This document shows positions 44,670-56,979 of a DNA stretch of 64,000 nt, one piece after another (position 1 is the first letter of the stretch; every line of letters starts with the position of its first letter). Where the stretch lies: NCBI GenBank assembly GCA_039545355.1, contig BCJJ01000002.1:155128-219127 (forward strand), given 5' to 3'. A program made the translations under genes and the position numbers. The DNA comes from Trichosporon coremiiforme (Eukaryota > Basidiomycota > Tremellomycetes > Trichosporonales > Trichosporonaceae). Under the pieces are notes generated by a model. The model did no database searches. It saw nothing but the letters and a program-made list of their open reading frames with translations, and had not been told where the DNA came from.

Positions 44670-46054
44670 ATGAGCGTCCACGTCCCAGACGACCTGAAGG
44701 GGAATGCGGGGCTGTACAATTCGCCCGACCCGTTGCTGCGCCGGTACGTCCTGCCTTCCTTTCCCCTGACAACTCCAGCCGAGCGATGCCTTGGATGGCC
44801 TGCAGTTGGAAGGCTAGCTGGTAGGTCTGTAGCTGACATCAGTATTCGTCTCGAGGACGAGCTCGGCAATCCCGTCACGGACATCTACAGGACGCTGCGC
44901 GATGTCGAGATCGTCGTATTCTACGCCGGTAGCGCGCAGGGTGCTCGTAAGCTGACTTATCGTGGTCCGGGGCTAACGAGTACAGAGAACCTGAAGAAGC
45001 TGCACCAGAATCTGACGAGCCTTGCGCTGCGTGAGAAGGTGAGTCCCCTTGCGTCTGTTATCCCTCCGCCTTCCTTCGTCTGCGCTCTCATGTCCGCGCA
45101 CTTGCGCCGTCGAGAGGTTCTCCACCCGCTGGGGGGTTTTGGCCGTCAATCACGCCAGCGGGCCATGGGGCAATGGATGTTTCACGGGAAAGGCAAGGAA
45201 GCTGCTCAGACGATCCCGGAACAAGCTGACACCAGTCCGTCGCTATCGTCTATGTCTCAACAGACACTAGCCTTCCGCTTTACTCGGCCGCGACCGCGAA
45301 CCAGCCCTGGCTCAAGATGGTCTACAAGGACGGATCCGACTTTGCCGCCGTCGGCGAGGAGATGACCGAGGATACGTCGCGCGACGAGGATTTCGTCCAG
45401 GCTGCTGTGAGTAGACAATGGTGCTGTACAGCAGCCGGTCAAAGAAGAGAATCAGCTGAAAGTTCCGGACCCGCATATTGAACACAGCTGACGTCGTCAC
45501 AGGAGATCGAGACCGGCGCCGAGGAGATCCCGTACGGCGAGAAGGAAGACATTGCGAACTATGAGCGCCCGCTGTCGCGCGCCGCGATGGCCATGAGCAT
45601 GCGGGCGTACCGAACGCCAAGTCTTGCGATCTAGTGAGTTTCATCTCCATTCCCACCGGCTTCCTTCCCCGCGCAGGCTTCTCTGCTCCCCACAGCTGCA
45701 TTCCTTCTGCTCCCGAGCTGACACACAGCCACGTCCCGTCTCACGCCTGGATCGACCGCAACGTCCGCCCCTCTCTGTTCGAGGAGCAGCGCGCCACCGA
45801 GTCGCCGGCCAAGTGGCGCGCCGGCGAGACGGTGACGCCGGGCGTGGGCGACATTGTGACCGCGCTCAAGTTCCCGCTCATCTTCCTCGTGCTTGCGATC
45901 ATGTACCATTTCGTCGTGTGGTGGGCCGGAGGTAAGCTACGCATCAGTTGATTCCAAGCTGACAATCACAGAAGAGTACAACCTGATCCCGTACTGGCTC
46001 GATCAGATGAGCTGGGTCGCGCGCCAGGCTGTCGGTGTCGTCCGCGCCGATTAG
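44670..46054 (+). CDS. Thioredoxin-fold protein with C-terminal membrane anchor
   Basis: Seven exons in my model (44670-44743, 44843-44946, 44986-45038, 45236-45406, 45503-45633, 45729-45931, 45972-46054) give 272 residues. Residues 25-115 look like a nucleoredoxin/tryparedoxin-type fold: VEIVVFYAGSAQGAQNLKKL then HQNLTSLALREKSVAIVYVS and ANQPWLKMVYKDGSDF. The position where active members have CxxC reads GSAQGAQ, so it should not act as a disulphide reductase. After an acidic linker, LKFPLIFLVLAIMYHFVVWW (about 225-245) is a membrane helix close to the C-terminus, followed by a 30-residue tail. The first intron is taken as 99 nt ending GCTGACATCAG; a small extra exon inside it is possible. 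Organelle and partner are unknown. Confidence 0.65.
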
Positions 46055-46179
46055 CCACTAGCCGACTAGAGTGCATACAGCTGTACTGTAATGCAGCAGA
46101 TTGTAGAAGGGATAGAGACTATTAACTATCGAGTCATAATATTCATGCGACCTGTACCAGATACAGTGCCTTACGTGAT

Positions 46180-47421
46180 TTACTGTGGTGTGTTAGCAAA
46201 AACAGTCGACAGTTAACACGGGCAGCGTATGCGCCGCCAGCTGTGTGACTTACCAAGCTCTCCATCTGAGCGACGACCTCGTCGAGCTCGCGCTTCGACT
46301 GCTCGAACTTCTCGACGGCCTCCTGTGCATTGTCAGCTGTTTGTTCAGGTTGTGGAATGTGTGTGAAATGCCGAAAGGTAATTGAGGAGGCACTGGAGCT
46401 TAATTCGCGCTGGTGATAAACAAGTCACGCGCATAGCTCGTTCTGGCCGCTCGCCGCCGCTGTGCGGTGAAGCTATGCGAATGCAGTCCGTGATAAACAC
46501 AGCATGCGTATTGCATTGCAGTGCCTTCCCCCCGTCTCTCGCCACCGACGTGTTTGCTCAGAACACGAGCTCCAGTGCATTGGTTCCGGCCCGTGTGTAC
46601 TCACACCGTGCTTGCGCTCCCACTCATCCCTCTCCTGCTCGGCGCGCTGGAAGGCGCGCTCAAAGTGCTCGGCCTTGACGTCGACCTGGCGCAGCTTCTC
46701 GGTGGTCTCCTTGAGGTCCTTCTCGGCCTTGTCGAGCTCCTCCTCGAGCAGCTGGACCTTGCGCTGGTAGTTTTCGCTCGCGGTCCTGTGCGTGTCTCCC
46801 TCCTCGGCCGAGCCCTTGAGCTCCTTGAGCTTCTCCTCAGCCTTGTCAGCCTCCTCCTCGGCGAGCGCGAGCTTGTGCTGAAGCGAAGAGATCTCCTGGT
46901 CGCGCTCAAGGAGGGTCTGCTGGTACTGCGCTGTCAGTTCGAGGCGAAGCTCAATGGAACTCACCTTCTTGTTCTCAGCCTCGGCAGCCTCGGCACGCTC
47001 CTCAGCGGCCTCAATCTTCTGCTGGAGAAGGGTGAAACGCTACACGTTAGTAAGAGGGTTCTCCTGTCGACGTTGTCTGGGAACGCCCGAACACATCTTG
47101 CGCACGGAGCGACGGCGGCGCCAGCATCATCGTTGACGTGCCAGCACACGCAAGCCGCGTCATCATCGGCGTCGACCGTTCTATTCGTCTCTTTGAGTAG
47201 AGCTCACCTCCTTAATCTTGTCCTGTGAAACGTTAGCGACTGTCACGCATGTTGAGCTGGCGGCAAAGTGTGAATTGGGTTGCACCGAAATCGCCCATCA
47301 GACGACTATGCGATGAACCGGATCATATGCGCAAGTGATGCGCTGCGAGCAGCGCGCTCTGTGACGCCTGGTGCGTGCGGACGGCATCTGCCAGGTCGAA
47401 AGAGTAGAGTGGACTCACCAT
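46180..47421 (-). CDS. Tropomyosin
   Basis: Coiled-coil dimer that stabilises formin-made actin cables and contractile rings. Six exons (47421-47419, 47222-47208, 47039-46965, 46925-46605, 46322-46254, 46182-46180) give 161 residues, the same length as fission yeast Cdc8. The start MDKIKERFTLLQQKIEAAEE, the heptad pattern, QLLEEELDKAEKDLKETTEK, and LRQVDVKAEHFERAFQRAEQ match fungal tropomyosins. The last is nearly the Cdc8 sequence MRQTDVKAEHFERR. The first coding exon is the bare ATG before GTGAGT. The last coding exon is just TAA, so the protein ends MESL exactly at a splice junction. Intron 1 is 196 nt. The N-terminal Met-Asp is the usual acetylated end. Confidence 0.93.
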
Positions 47422-48939
47422 GTCTAGAGATTTGGGTAAGAGTAGAAAGTTATTGAGGTGGAAGGGGTAACGAGTAATGTTATCGTTGTGAGAGCTCAGA
47501 GTGCCGGGTTGGTGCTGGCGCGCTGGCAGCGCTGGCAGTGAACCGAGCACTGGCGCACCTGCGGGGAGGGCAGACCCGTCCGTCGCGTCACAATCTAGGA
47601 TCCAAGACGCGTGGCGGCGAGCGCACAGACGCGCGGGGGAGCTTTTTCACGTGGGACCACTGTCCAGACGCGACGAAATGACGCTGCGACGCTGAGATTA
47701 TTCCGCAGTTGATTCACGTCATTTAATCCCAAAGTCGCCATCTGCTTCCGCGCCTTCCTCGCTCTCTCGCACCGGGTCCTGGCACCACGCCAAGCCCTCG
47801 CTCATTTAACGCGCAAGATTTCTCTTTCCTTTCTTCTTCAAACATCTTACTCCTCACTTTTTGACCGGTATACCTTGTCCAGCGTGGTTGTTCAGGCTGA
47901 AGCGTGAGGTCAGAATGAACCGCGCTCCGCAGAACACGCCGTGAATTCCTCCACAGGACGGCGAGTTGTAGTGAGAGGCGGACATCTCCCGACACATCGA
48001 CCCCCATCGCGCCTCGACAGTTACCTTCCTCGCGACGCCTGGCACCAGCAGGGTCGACATATCGCGCTGAACGTTGAGGGAAGCATTAGTCGGGAGACTG
48101 CGCGCGCTGTGACCTTGTTTGCTGACCCAAATCCTGCTGGTAGTTCCTGCCATGCATGAACATGCGTTCCCTAACCCGATGCTCACTGACGAGCGAAATA
48201 CTGACAGCAGGTTCTATATCCCGCCTTCAATCCGGCATTCCCCAGTCCGAGACCACGGAACCCCTCCATCGCATACCGCACTCGATCGCCTCGATCGTTG
48301 CGAGAAACGATCAGACTTCAGAGGTTGATTGCGCACCCGACCATGCCGAGTTGTCTCACCATACCTTACTGGTCCTAGATCAGTAAAGTCTGACCCTAGT
48401 CAGATGCCATGGGGTCATACGTACTCCGATGAGATGTCTCATCTAGGGCCTCGTCCCCGCCACTTTTATCTTCCTTCCGACTAGCTACCTACGTCGGAGG
48501 GATAAACTAGGTGGCTACACCATAAGCCGACTGCAGATCGCTTGACTCTTCCCTTCGGGGATCTGTGGGTCACGCGTTTTGAACGTCAGCGACATTCCTT
48601 CACGTCGTCAAATGATTTCTGTGTAGTCAGTGAATAGCTGTGTTATCGTAATGAATGAATGCTTGTCTCCAGCTCTGTCCGACATATACCCGTTGCTGTT
48701 AGCCGTACTGATCATCCACAAAGTCAGTCGCGTGTCTGCATAAGCTCAGGTTAAGCAACCGGCTATCGATATGCTCGCCGCCATCGCACGGAAAAACGTT
48801 GACCGCGACCCTGTCCAACGTGCTCGGCCGGTCCGCGACGCCGACGCATTCCACACTCGTCGGACCGCAACCGGACCGAGGCGAGCTAAGAGTGCTCTGG
48901 GTTATAGCTGCGCATGAAGAGCGGATATTCGTAGCGAGG
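47422..48939. other. Tropomyosin promoter and spacer
   Basis: About 1.5 kb with no secure gene. It includes a CT-rich stretch near 47735-47860. Open frames are short and without motifs. Confidence 0.45.
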
Positions 48940-49223
48940 TCACCACTTGCTTGAGAGGTACTCGGGCTTCGGGACGTCCGTAATTGTGGCCCCGTAAACT
49001 TTGCCGTCTCCTTCGATACCTCCGTTCGCTCGGAAGCTCGCACCGGCCGAACCGGCGACGATCTTGACTTGCGTGCCGTCCTCCATCGCTCGGAGTAAAG
49101 ACGTCGGTCAGGAGCAGACCCACTCACAAGCACAAGGTTCTCAAGCCACACATCATCGCCCTGTCCAAAGAACTGGTGACTGCAAATAGGGGGCTTACAC
49201 GCGGCGGGTTGCAAAGTAAGCAT
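48940..49223 (-). CDS. Possible small protein of unknown function
   Basis: Tentative two-exon model, 49223-49128 and 49080-48940, 78 residues, intron of 47 nt (GTGAGT...GATGGAG). It reads PPICSHQFFGQGDDVWLENL joined to DGTQVKIVAGSAGASFRANG then GIEGDGKVYGATITDVPKPE, which is regular and protein-like across the junction. I do not recognise the family. An alternative start is the ATG at 49234 in another frame. The acceptor lacks the usual CAG, so the model is weak. Confidence 0.3.
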
Positions 49224-52200
49224 AACTCGGCCATGTGAACGTGTTCTCGGCGAGGACAGGAACAAAAGAACGATGAGAGAGAGCAAGAGGGTCAAAAGGG
49301 TCGAGGAGGGTCGCAGAAGTGTGGGTTCAGCCTAATGACCGCCGTTGTTGCTTTTTGTGCTCCAACGCCTGCTCGGCGACACATGTAGACCCAGTAGACC
49401 CAGGCTGTCTCAGTGGGATCCAGTGATTTAGTGGCGTGAACCTTAAAGGACCCGGGGAGCTAATGACCGCCTTGTCGGTATGACTCATGGTTCCGAGCTG
49501 CCGGGGGCCGTTGGGCCGCATGAGACCCGCAAGACGCAAAGAGCGCTAGAGCGAGCGAACACGACGCAGACTACTCCGATATCGCACAAAGGCTGGGCTC
49601 TGAAGAGCACAAACGGAGATACCCAGCTTCATGGAAGCAAGAAATCTTTACTTTGTGGTCCAGGGATACGCATAGGACCCAGAATGAAGGCGTCTTACCG
49701 GCCCCGGAAGCATGAGCACCTGCGCTAGGAGGTTTCCCAGCTCCTGGTATCATTGTGATGTGATCTCGCTTTGAATAGAGGTCAATTGATGAAAGTCGGT
49801 CAATGGCGTTCATTAACTTTGCAGTTCAAAGTCAGCCGGTCAGTTACAACCTCCGCTTTTCACCCTTGGCCCCCTCTTCTGCTGCCCCCCGTGCCCTCGC
49901 TTCCATTCTGCATCCTGCCACCCCACCTTCGGCCCGCATGCTCGGTACCCCGACACAGCCCGCCCCCGTGGACTGCGCCCGAACGCATAATTTGCGCCCT
50001 GGACGCCGTTGTCCTGAACCCACCCGATGCCAAACGCAGAACAAGAGGGTGAATAAGGACATTATTCATGCGAGGTATGGTGATCGACACCTGACTCGGA
50101 CCGGCGGAACGCCGCACCCAACTGAAAACTCTGTCGCTACTTGGAACCAGAGCATGCCCCGACTGTGCAGGAGGGCAGAGGAAGGCAATACGGGACGCTA
50201 CTGTCCCTTCTGTCAGGTTGTAATGTCAGTGAGAAGCGAGCGCAGACGGCTATGTCCGGTGGACAAGCACATTGTCGGCCTGAGGTCAGTCGCGCGCTGC
50301 AGCTGCTGAGGAAAGGTTGCAAGGCGTCCCGTCTGCATCCCTTCCCTCCCAGTCCCAATTTCAACCCACTTTCGCCCGGACTCAGGTCCGGCGCACGTAG
50401 AGTCCTGGAGAACGTGCCGTCGCTGTCTCCACATCAGCATTCGTGCTCGCTCCCTGGCTTCGCGTGATGCCATGCTATGCGCCATGTGCGAGGCGCTGTC
50501 CGATCGCTCGCAGCGACGACATGGCATGGTTTATGTGGGTGTGAAAGTGAGACATATGATACTCGAAGCAGCCTCAGAGCAGCCCCCCTTTTCTGCGGGG
50601 TGGGATGAACGCGTCGCAGCGCGCAGTCACCTGTGTAAATGAGGTCTTCAGGTTGATTCCCGCAGCGCTGTTTGATACCTGCGGCATGGCTCGGCGCAAG
50701 CGCGCCCCCGGCCCACCATGATAAAGTTGCACATTCACTCTCCGGCGTCAGCGAGGCGTGTTGTTTGGAATCACGTCCTGGAGGTTAAGCTCTCGCATCA
50801 CGAAGGCCAGGACTAGCACCGCGAGGTCTGCCGACCCTTCTCCTGTCGCTTGGAGTCTACGTGGGCTGAAAAGTTCGCAACTGGGTTCCGCCCAGCCCAA
50901 GGAGGCTCGGATACCACTCCACTATTCGGAAGCCTGTGACGGAATAATGCGTCCTGGCGTAAGGGGGCCAGGAAGGCAGACTGGCGGGTGGCAAACGCTT
51001 CTTCGCTGCCGCTACCCACGAGCTTAACCATACAGTTGCCTGTCGTCTGACGAGATGCGGTGACGGTTCATCTGGTGGATAGTGAGAAGTAGTGGAAACA
51101 GAGATGAATGAGCGGAAGGGGTTGGTTGATACGAAGACGTTCGGGTAAAGAGCCCTGCCCAAACTCGTACAATTGGGTCCAAATAATGATCGGGCCACCG
51201 TATCCTTCCAGCTCCCCTCGTCCTCTGCTGTTATGCCTAATGCCCCGTGAATTAACGATAAGGCAAAAACTGGCAGGTCCCTGCATGACCCGAAATGACA
51301 TCTTTCGACGTCCTCAAGCTAGGGGAGCAGACCGAAGGAACTTCTGCACGCAGTCAACTTACTTTATATTAGCGACTGCCGCCATATTGTACAGTGTTCA
51401 GGAATCAGCCTTCCTTCGGGTCTGCTGGAGCTGGAGCCTTTTGTCAGAGCCCTTGAGCCTCGGCACCCTCACCACCTTGGCGACCCCCCTTCACCCCCAT
51501 CCTCTGCGGTTTCCCCGATCAACCTCGCCTCTTGACTTCATGCCTTCGTCATTCAGTCTCGACCGCTGTCAGCGGCCTCTGCTCTCTCGCCAGGCATGCA
51601 CAGGAGGGCCCTCTCACCTTTGAAATCCGTGTTCTACGTCTCCTCAGGAGCCTTGACGCCACTTTGGATGAATGCATACCTGACCACATCTGCATGCCGA
51701 GGGTCAAACTGCTGAAGCATCTGAAGCCTGACGCGCCTGGTCCATGCACAGCTCTGGAATCATCAGGATCAGGGGCTGTCCTTACGCCCATTATTGTTGG
51801 TTAACTTGGGGAACCCACAATATCTGCGCCCGCGCCACATCATGTCCCACATCAGCCCAGTGCCCGCCCGCATCAGCCATGGGCGATGGAAAACGGTTCC
51901 AAGGAGGGTTCCCGGCGCCACCACCAAGCCTACATGGCAAATGTCTTAGGCAATGCTTGAATCGAGGGCAAGCCCCATTTAGGATGTTGTCAACCTCCTC
52001 AGCCGATGGTCAGCGTGTCCACGGCGTGCCATGGGCGTGTCCAGTTGTGACGCCGGATCGAGCTGGTGGGTCGGTGGGTCGGTGCGCAGAGAAGGCGTGG
52101 TGGTATTCGATCGACACGGTATGAGCGGAGACATGATGGGCTAGCCGCATTATGTATGTTTGCGGACAGACCGAGGAGGAAGGAACGGCAGGAACACAGC

Positions 52201-54996
52201 AGAGTGCATAGCAGTGAGATAGTCCGCGCAGCGCAGTCGGCTCACGCCAGAGCTTGCAAATGCACGGAGCACAAAGAATAAGGAGTTCAGGAATCTTGGC
52301 TGGGCACGCATGTCCAGGCATAAGGGTCAGGTCACAGGGAGGGCAAGCTACCCAGGGCGGGCTCAACGCCAACGCGCGGCACGGCGGGTTCTGTCCAGGG
52401 ACTTGGCAGACCTGGAGACAGGGTCGTGTCGTAATAGGGTCCCGGACTCGAGGACCTGAAGGGTACCGAGTGCAGGAACAGAGCCTCTGGGACCTCTTGG
52501 GCGTACAGCAACATCCAGATCATCGTCGAGTGATCGTCCAGCGTACAAGCAACTGGAACAAGCTTTTGTGCGCTCTCGCCCTGCCTCTAATTTCGACAAA
52601 ACAACATTGTACAAAAGAGCGCTCACCATATTCAGTCTCGAGTGGGACCCCTCTTTACTCTCGAACTCGAGCATCCGACCGACTAGAGACTTTTCGCGAG
52701 TCTCTCCAACTTGACATCTTCCACTCCGCTCCAATATTCTCGGTATAATTACTCAAACTACCCGATCCGTCCGTCATCAGCCATCCTACCGTGGTACTCG
52801 AGGTCGCTGCTGGTCTGCGACTTCCACCTACTGCATCTAGAATCTTGGACTTACCGCGGATCACCGACATCGCGTCATATTACAGCAAGAGCGCAGGCAA
52901 AAGAGGGGAACGGGCATATTAACGGTGTCTCGTGTTCAGTGCATTAATTGCCTCTCGAAGGTACCCTCCTACCGCTTTCGTCATCTCATACACCAAAACC
53001 GCACTACAACAACACCAAGCATCTCTCACACTCCCCTGTCACCCCTATCTGCCCCTGTTGTCGCTCGTCCAGCATTCGCATTTGCCCAACCAGGGAAGAA
53101 AGATAGTTGCCATTTTGAGTTTAGGGCATACCTAAAGCATCTAGGCACAGTGATACGGTTGCCACGGCAAGTTATTCTCCTTCACCCATTGCCACCCTAG
53201 AGGATACTCCGTTACACACGAACGGCAGCGAACACGAGCAAATAGACAGCCTACGCACTGCCGTCCAACCCATTGGCATCGTCCCGTGAAAGGTATGTGT
53301 CCAGTCTGTTTACTCCCTTCCTCCATCCCTCCCCAGCACCATCTGTCCTCTCGGCCCTTTGGTCAGTCAGCGCCTCTGTTCCTTTCCTCTCCATGCTTCC
53401 GTCTGCTCTGCTCCCACGTGTCCCATGTCCTTGCCTGTTTCCATCAGGATCTGTCGGTGTACAGGAATCACGAAACCTACGAATACCTCTGAACAGGTTT
53501 CGGTTCACTGCTTGTGCGCTTCAGTGCATATGCAACACATGCATACAGCCCAGCCCCTACCCCTTTCTCTTCACTCCTCCATCCCCTCTTCTGGCCTAGT
53601 CGGGACAAAGTGGTCACGCACTCCGCCATCTCGCATGCACCGTGCGCAAACCATTCGTTCATGACACCCACACGAGCACATCTCACGGGCTATCTTCGGG
53701 GTCGCGCTTGCCTGGTAAGCGCATACGCGATCGGCGAAATAACCGCAAGAAGGCATCGCAGGCGGGTGTGCGCAATGAATGGGGACGCCTCGGTGCCACC
53801 TCTGGCGATTTGGCAACGATGTGGGCGTCGGCGTGAATGAGCTACGGAAGTGGAGTCGCACTAGTCGACTGTGACTAGACGCAGACCGAATGGCAGGATG
53901 CCAGCCGCCGCGGAGAGGGAGCTGATTGATTGATTCTGGGTGAGAGGAGCAAGGAGAGCAGGGTCGATTCTGCGCCGAACGTCCAAGCGCAAGCGCGATT
54001 TCGCGTCTTGGGCAAATGGGAGAGACCTTACCCGTATTTTCGGGTCTGAGTGTATGCATCACGGCTCAGGGTACAAGGTCGCCTGCGGCTCCCTGTGTCA
54101 CGTACGCAGGACCGCAGACAGGACCGCAGGACCGCAGACAGGACCGCAGGACCGCAGACAGGACCGCAGGACCTGCCGGCCGCAGAATTCATAGCATAGC
54201 ATGCAAGTGCCCCGCTATGTCCTGCAGGACCTCCGACCTGCCAGCCTGGGCTTCCCCACCTCCCATCGCTATGCTTGGTCAGCTCCTGCAATGCAGTGGC
54301 TGGCTAGACTCTGGTGTCGTGAGCACACTATCTGTGCTGTGTTGCTCTTGAGCCCCTGTTCTCCGTCCCTCGCCTCACCCTGCAATACATCCCCTTCCCA
54401 GCGTTTGTGAGGGTTTCAGCTGTTAAACTGCCTAACATTGCTTGCCCCTATCATTTGGCAAGACTGTTTCTGTCTGATTCATGATGCTGAAGGGGGTGAT
54501 GAGTCGTCACTCTGCACTCTCCGTGTAAACTTGACGCGGTGCCTGAGGAGTTGTTTTGCCACCCCCTTAATGATGGCCTCGGTCTCATGGTCAGTCCGGT
54601 TGTTTTGTTTAGGCTCTACCATACCATTGCTGCTCCTCGCACACCAGCATCTTCATCTTGTCTCCATTCATTGCCCCATCGGCAATGACCTTCCTCACGA
54701 TCACTCTGGCTCCTCCTATCATTCGCAGACTCTGCACCAATTACCTCATGTCGGCCCTGGCGGTTTCAACTCTTACTGCTTCTGGTGTTCAGACATTTTA
54801 TACCACAGCCACATTCCTCTCTTGGCCATCTTGATACCCCACTGCCCGCACCAACCCTTATCCTTGAACCCTCCACCACAACTACACTCTTGCCATTGCT
54901 CTCTGCACGTATTGACACGGTTAACAGGAACATCAGTCTCAATCAACCCCTTCGCTGGGGGGAGCCAGGCCAGCTACCTTACGATCTCAAGTGGCT
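49224..54996. other. About 5.8 kb without a defensible gene
   Basis: Open frames up to about 170 codons (for example 51108-51623 on plus) have no conserved motif. A 20-bp tandem repeat at 54106-54172 is listed separately. The stretch before 54997 presumably contains the velvet-gene promoter. Confidence 0.4.
54106..54172 (+). repeat. 20-bp tandem repeat (AGGACCGCAGAC type)
   Basis: CAGGACCGCAGACAGGACCG repeats with a 20-bp period slightly more than three times. Each unit contains a 10-bp sub-repeat. Confidence 0.85.
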
Positions 54997-55954
54997 ATGG
55001 ACGCGGACGACAGCCAAAGCGCACAACCGACTCAGTATGGAGAGGAGCGGACAACACCTCAAGCGCAGTCATCCCCGCCCGCTCCCGTGCCGCCCCCGAC
55101 GATACAACCGACGGAGCGATAGTGAGTCTATCGACTGGGCGATCACGAGAGCGATCCGGATCCACCAATTGTCATCCCGGTGTGCTGACGTTATCAGTGG
55201 CTGGCGGGTTACACCGATACAGGAGCCGAATACCGGAGCAGCGTTCATGTTTCAAGAGCTCGCTCGAATACAACTTATGCCGATATTGGTTGTGCAGATC
55301 GACTGTTGGGACCCGGAGACACATCAGTTCATCGTGCCGTGAGTGAATTCTGGTCGACAACCGGCACCGATGAGCGGAGGAACTAACGAGCTCAGACCAC
55401 CGGAGGAGTTGGCAACGCTGGTCGTAATGGTCTCGGTACAGACTATTGATGGGGAGGACGCATCTCTGGTCAGGCTACGAGAGGACGATACCGTCGCGTA
55501 CAGCACTCTGTACGGTGGACGAGTGCAGATGACTCATCTGCAGCCGTCTGTGAACGACCCTAACCTGACGGGCTGTTACGCGTTCTTTCCCGATCTTTCG
55601 ATTCGCGTTCCCGGAGAGTTCAGGCTACGGTTCTGGCTTCAGAGGGTATCAATGGATCCGGATCACCAGCAGCCGTAAGTGGTCGACCATTGAATAGTAC
55701 TGATCATATAGCAGGTCGGTGGGCTCATACTTGGACGTCTATCACACCGGAGGGTTCCGCGTCGTTCCGCTTCACCAATTTGTCGCGCCTCGTGAGTATC
55801 TGCTTGAACGGCTGCTTTGGCGCCGTGGCCCTACGGTCGGTGGTTAAAGACCGAACTAACTTCAGCAGCCACGACGGAAATGACTATGCACTTTGCGAGC
55901 TTAGGAATCGATCTTCACCTGCAAGACGCAAACTGGGACCTGGACCACGCCTAA
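54997..55954 (+). CDS. Velvet-domain transcriptional regulator
   Basis: Five exons (54997-55121, 55198-55338, 55396-55674, 55715-55791, 55866-55954) give 236 residues. Velvet proteins (VeA, VelB, VosA) are fungal NF-kB-like nuclear regulators of development, light response and secondary metabolism. A Pro/Gln-rich N-terminus of about 41 residues precedes the domain: WRVTPIQEPNTGAAFMFQ then LARIQLMPILVVQID, equivalent to QQP...ACGFGEKDRRPIDPPPIVQL; YSTLYGGRVQMTHLQPSVND; and the best signature, YAFFPDLSIRVPGEFRLRFW (family: FVFPDLSVR..G.YRLKF). The C-terminal strand-helix HFASLGIDLHLQDANWD fits the family's LAEQG-type end. All four introns keep frame. The last acceptor is CAGCAG, so two isoforms differing by one residue are possible. 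Which velvet subclass is not clear. Confidence 0.75.
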
Positions 55955-56979
55955 CGAAAGGCTGTGAATGGAAATTACTCAGCCACGCGCTTCACTATAC
56001 CTTCGACGACATTCTGAAGAGTGCTAGGGACGGATGGACCTCCAAGCACGCTGGGGGTCCTGGCCGACCTCCCGCCAGGACAATACATGACACTGGACTT
56101 TCTCGACTTTCAAGCGACTACGTTATACGCTGACTAGCATAATAGAGACTCTTGGGCCCCGGCTAGGCCGCTCCTTGTACTATCTGAGCTCGATCTTCGC
56201 TGTACCACCACGCTTCGACAACCAACTGTATCTGTTAGCTAGATCCCATCAATTTTAACCCTTTTTACCATGCATTTCGATATCATTCAATTCGATGCAT
56301 TTTCTTCGCCTAACGCACGAGCACAAGCACGCCCACTCGACAATGTGTCTAGATGGCCGCCTAGAGTTTCGAGTGCTTGCGCGCTCAGACACAAACGAGT
56401 GCGTACTCTCCTCCTCTCAAACCGGTGCGGCCAGCCGCATACTGCCTCCCCTACTTCGGTTCAACCAAAATTATCAGGGCTTAGATCCGCTCAGGTCCGC
56501 CAGGTCCCCCTCAGGTTTGATCAGGTGCTCCCAGGTGAATATAGGTCCGCTAGGTCTAAAACCCGGAAGCGCCGGCTGTCAGCAAAGGTTTTTTTGAATT
56601 TAGAGCGCAGAATTAGCGGCACATCACGTAAAAAAGACCGGACTGCCCTCGCGCTTGGGGTCTGATGGTTTACACCTAAGAGAAACCAGAACGCTCCTAC
56701 CTAACATGTGGGGCCCTCCCGACCCAAAGTCGGGCTGGTGGGAGGTTAAGGGGTCCTCGGGTTTTGGCTTGCCTCGCCCGCTGCGCCTTGCCACTAGACA
56801 GTAGTCAAGCCAGGCATGCATTGGTGGCGGAATGGTGGGCTGCTTAGAGAGGTGGAATGGGTTTGGGCCCCGTCTGACCGCTCGTCGTGAAGCATTTCGT
56901 GGGAAAGGCCAGTTGGAATGTGGCTGTCGACTGGATTACACGCTCTCAGAAGGTGTGTCCGCAGTGGATACGTGTTGGA
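55955..56979. other. Spacer without a recognisable gene
   Basis: About 1 kb after the velvet gene. It contains a short array of related CAGGTCCGCTAGGTC-type words near 56488-56555. No gene. Confidence 0.4.

Noticed and set aside
46521..47228. 235-codon Leu-rich plus-strand open frame
   Set aside because: Antisense shadow of the tropomyosin heptads (GAG and AAG codons read backwards as CTC and CTT).
51108..51623. 171-codon plus-strand open frame
   Set aside because: No conserved motif and no neighbouring exons; treated as chance.
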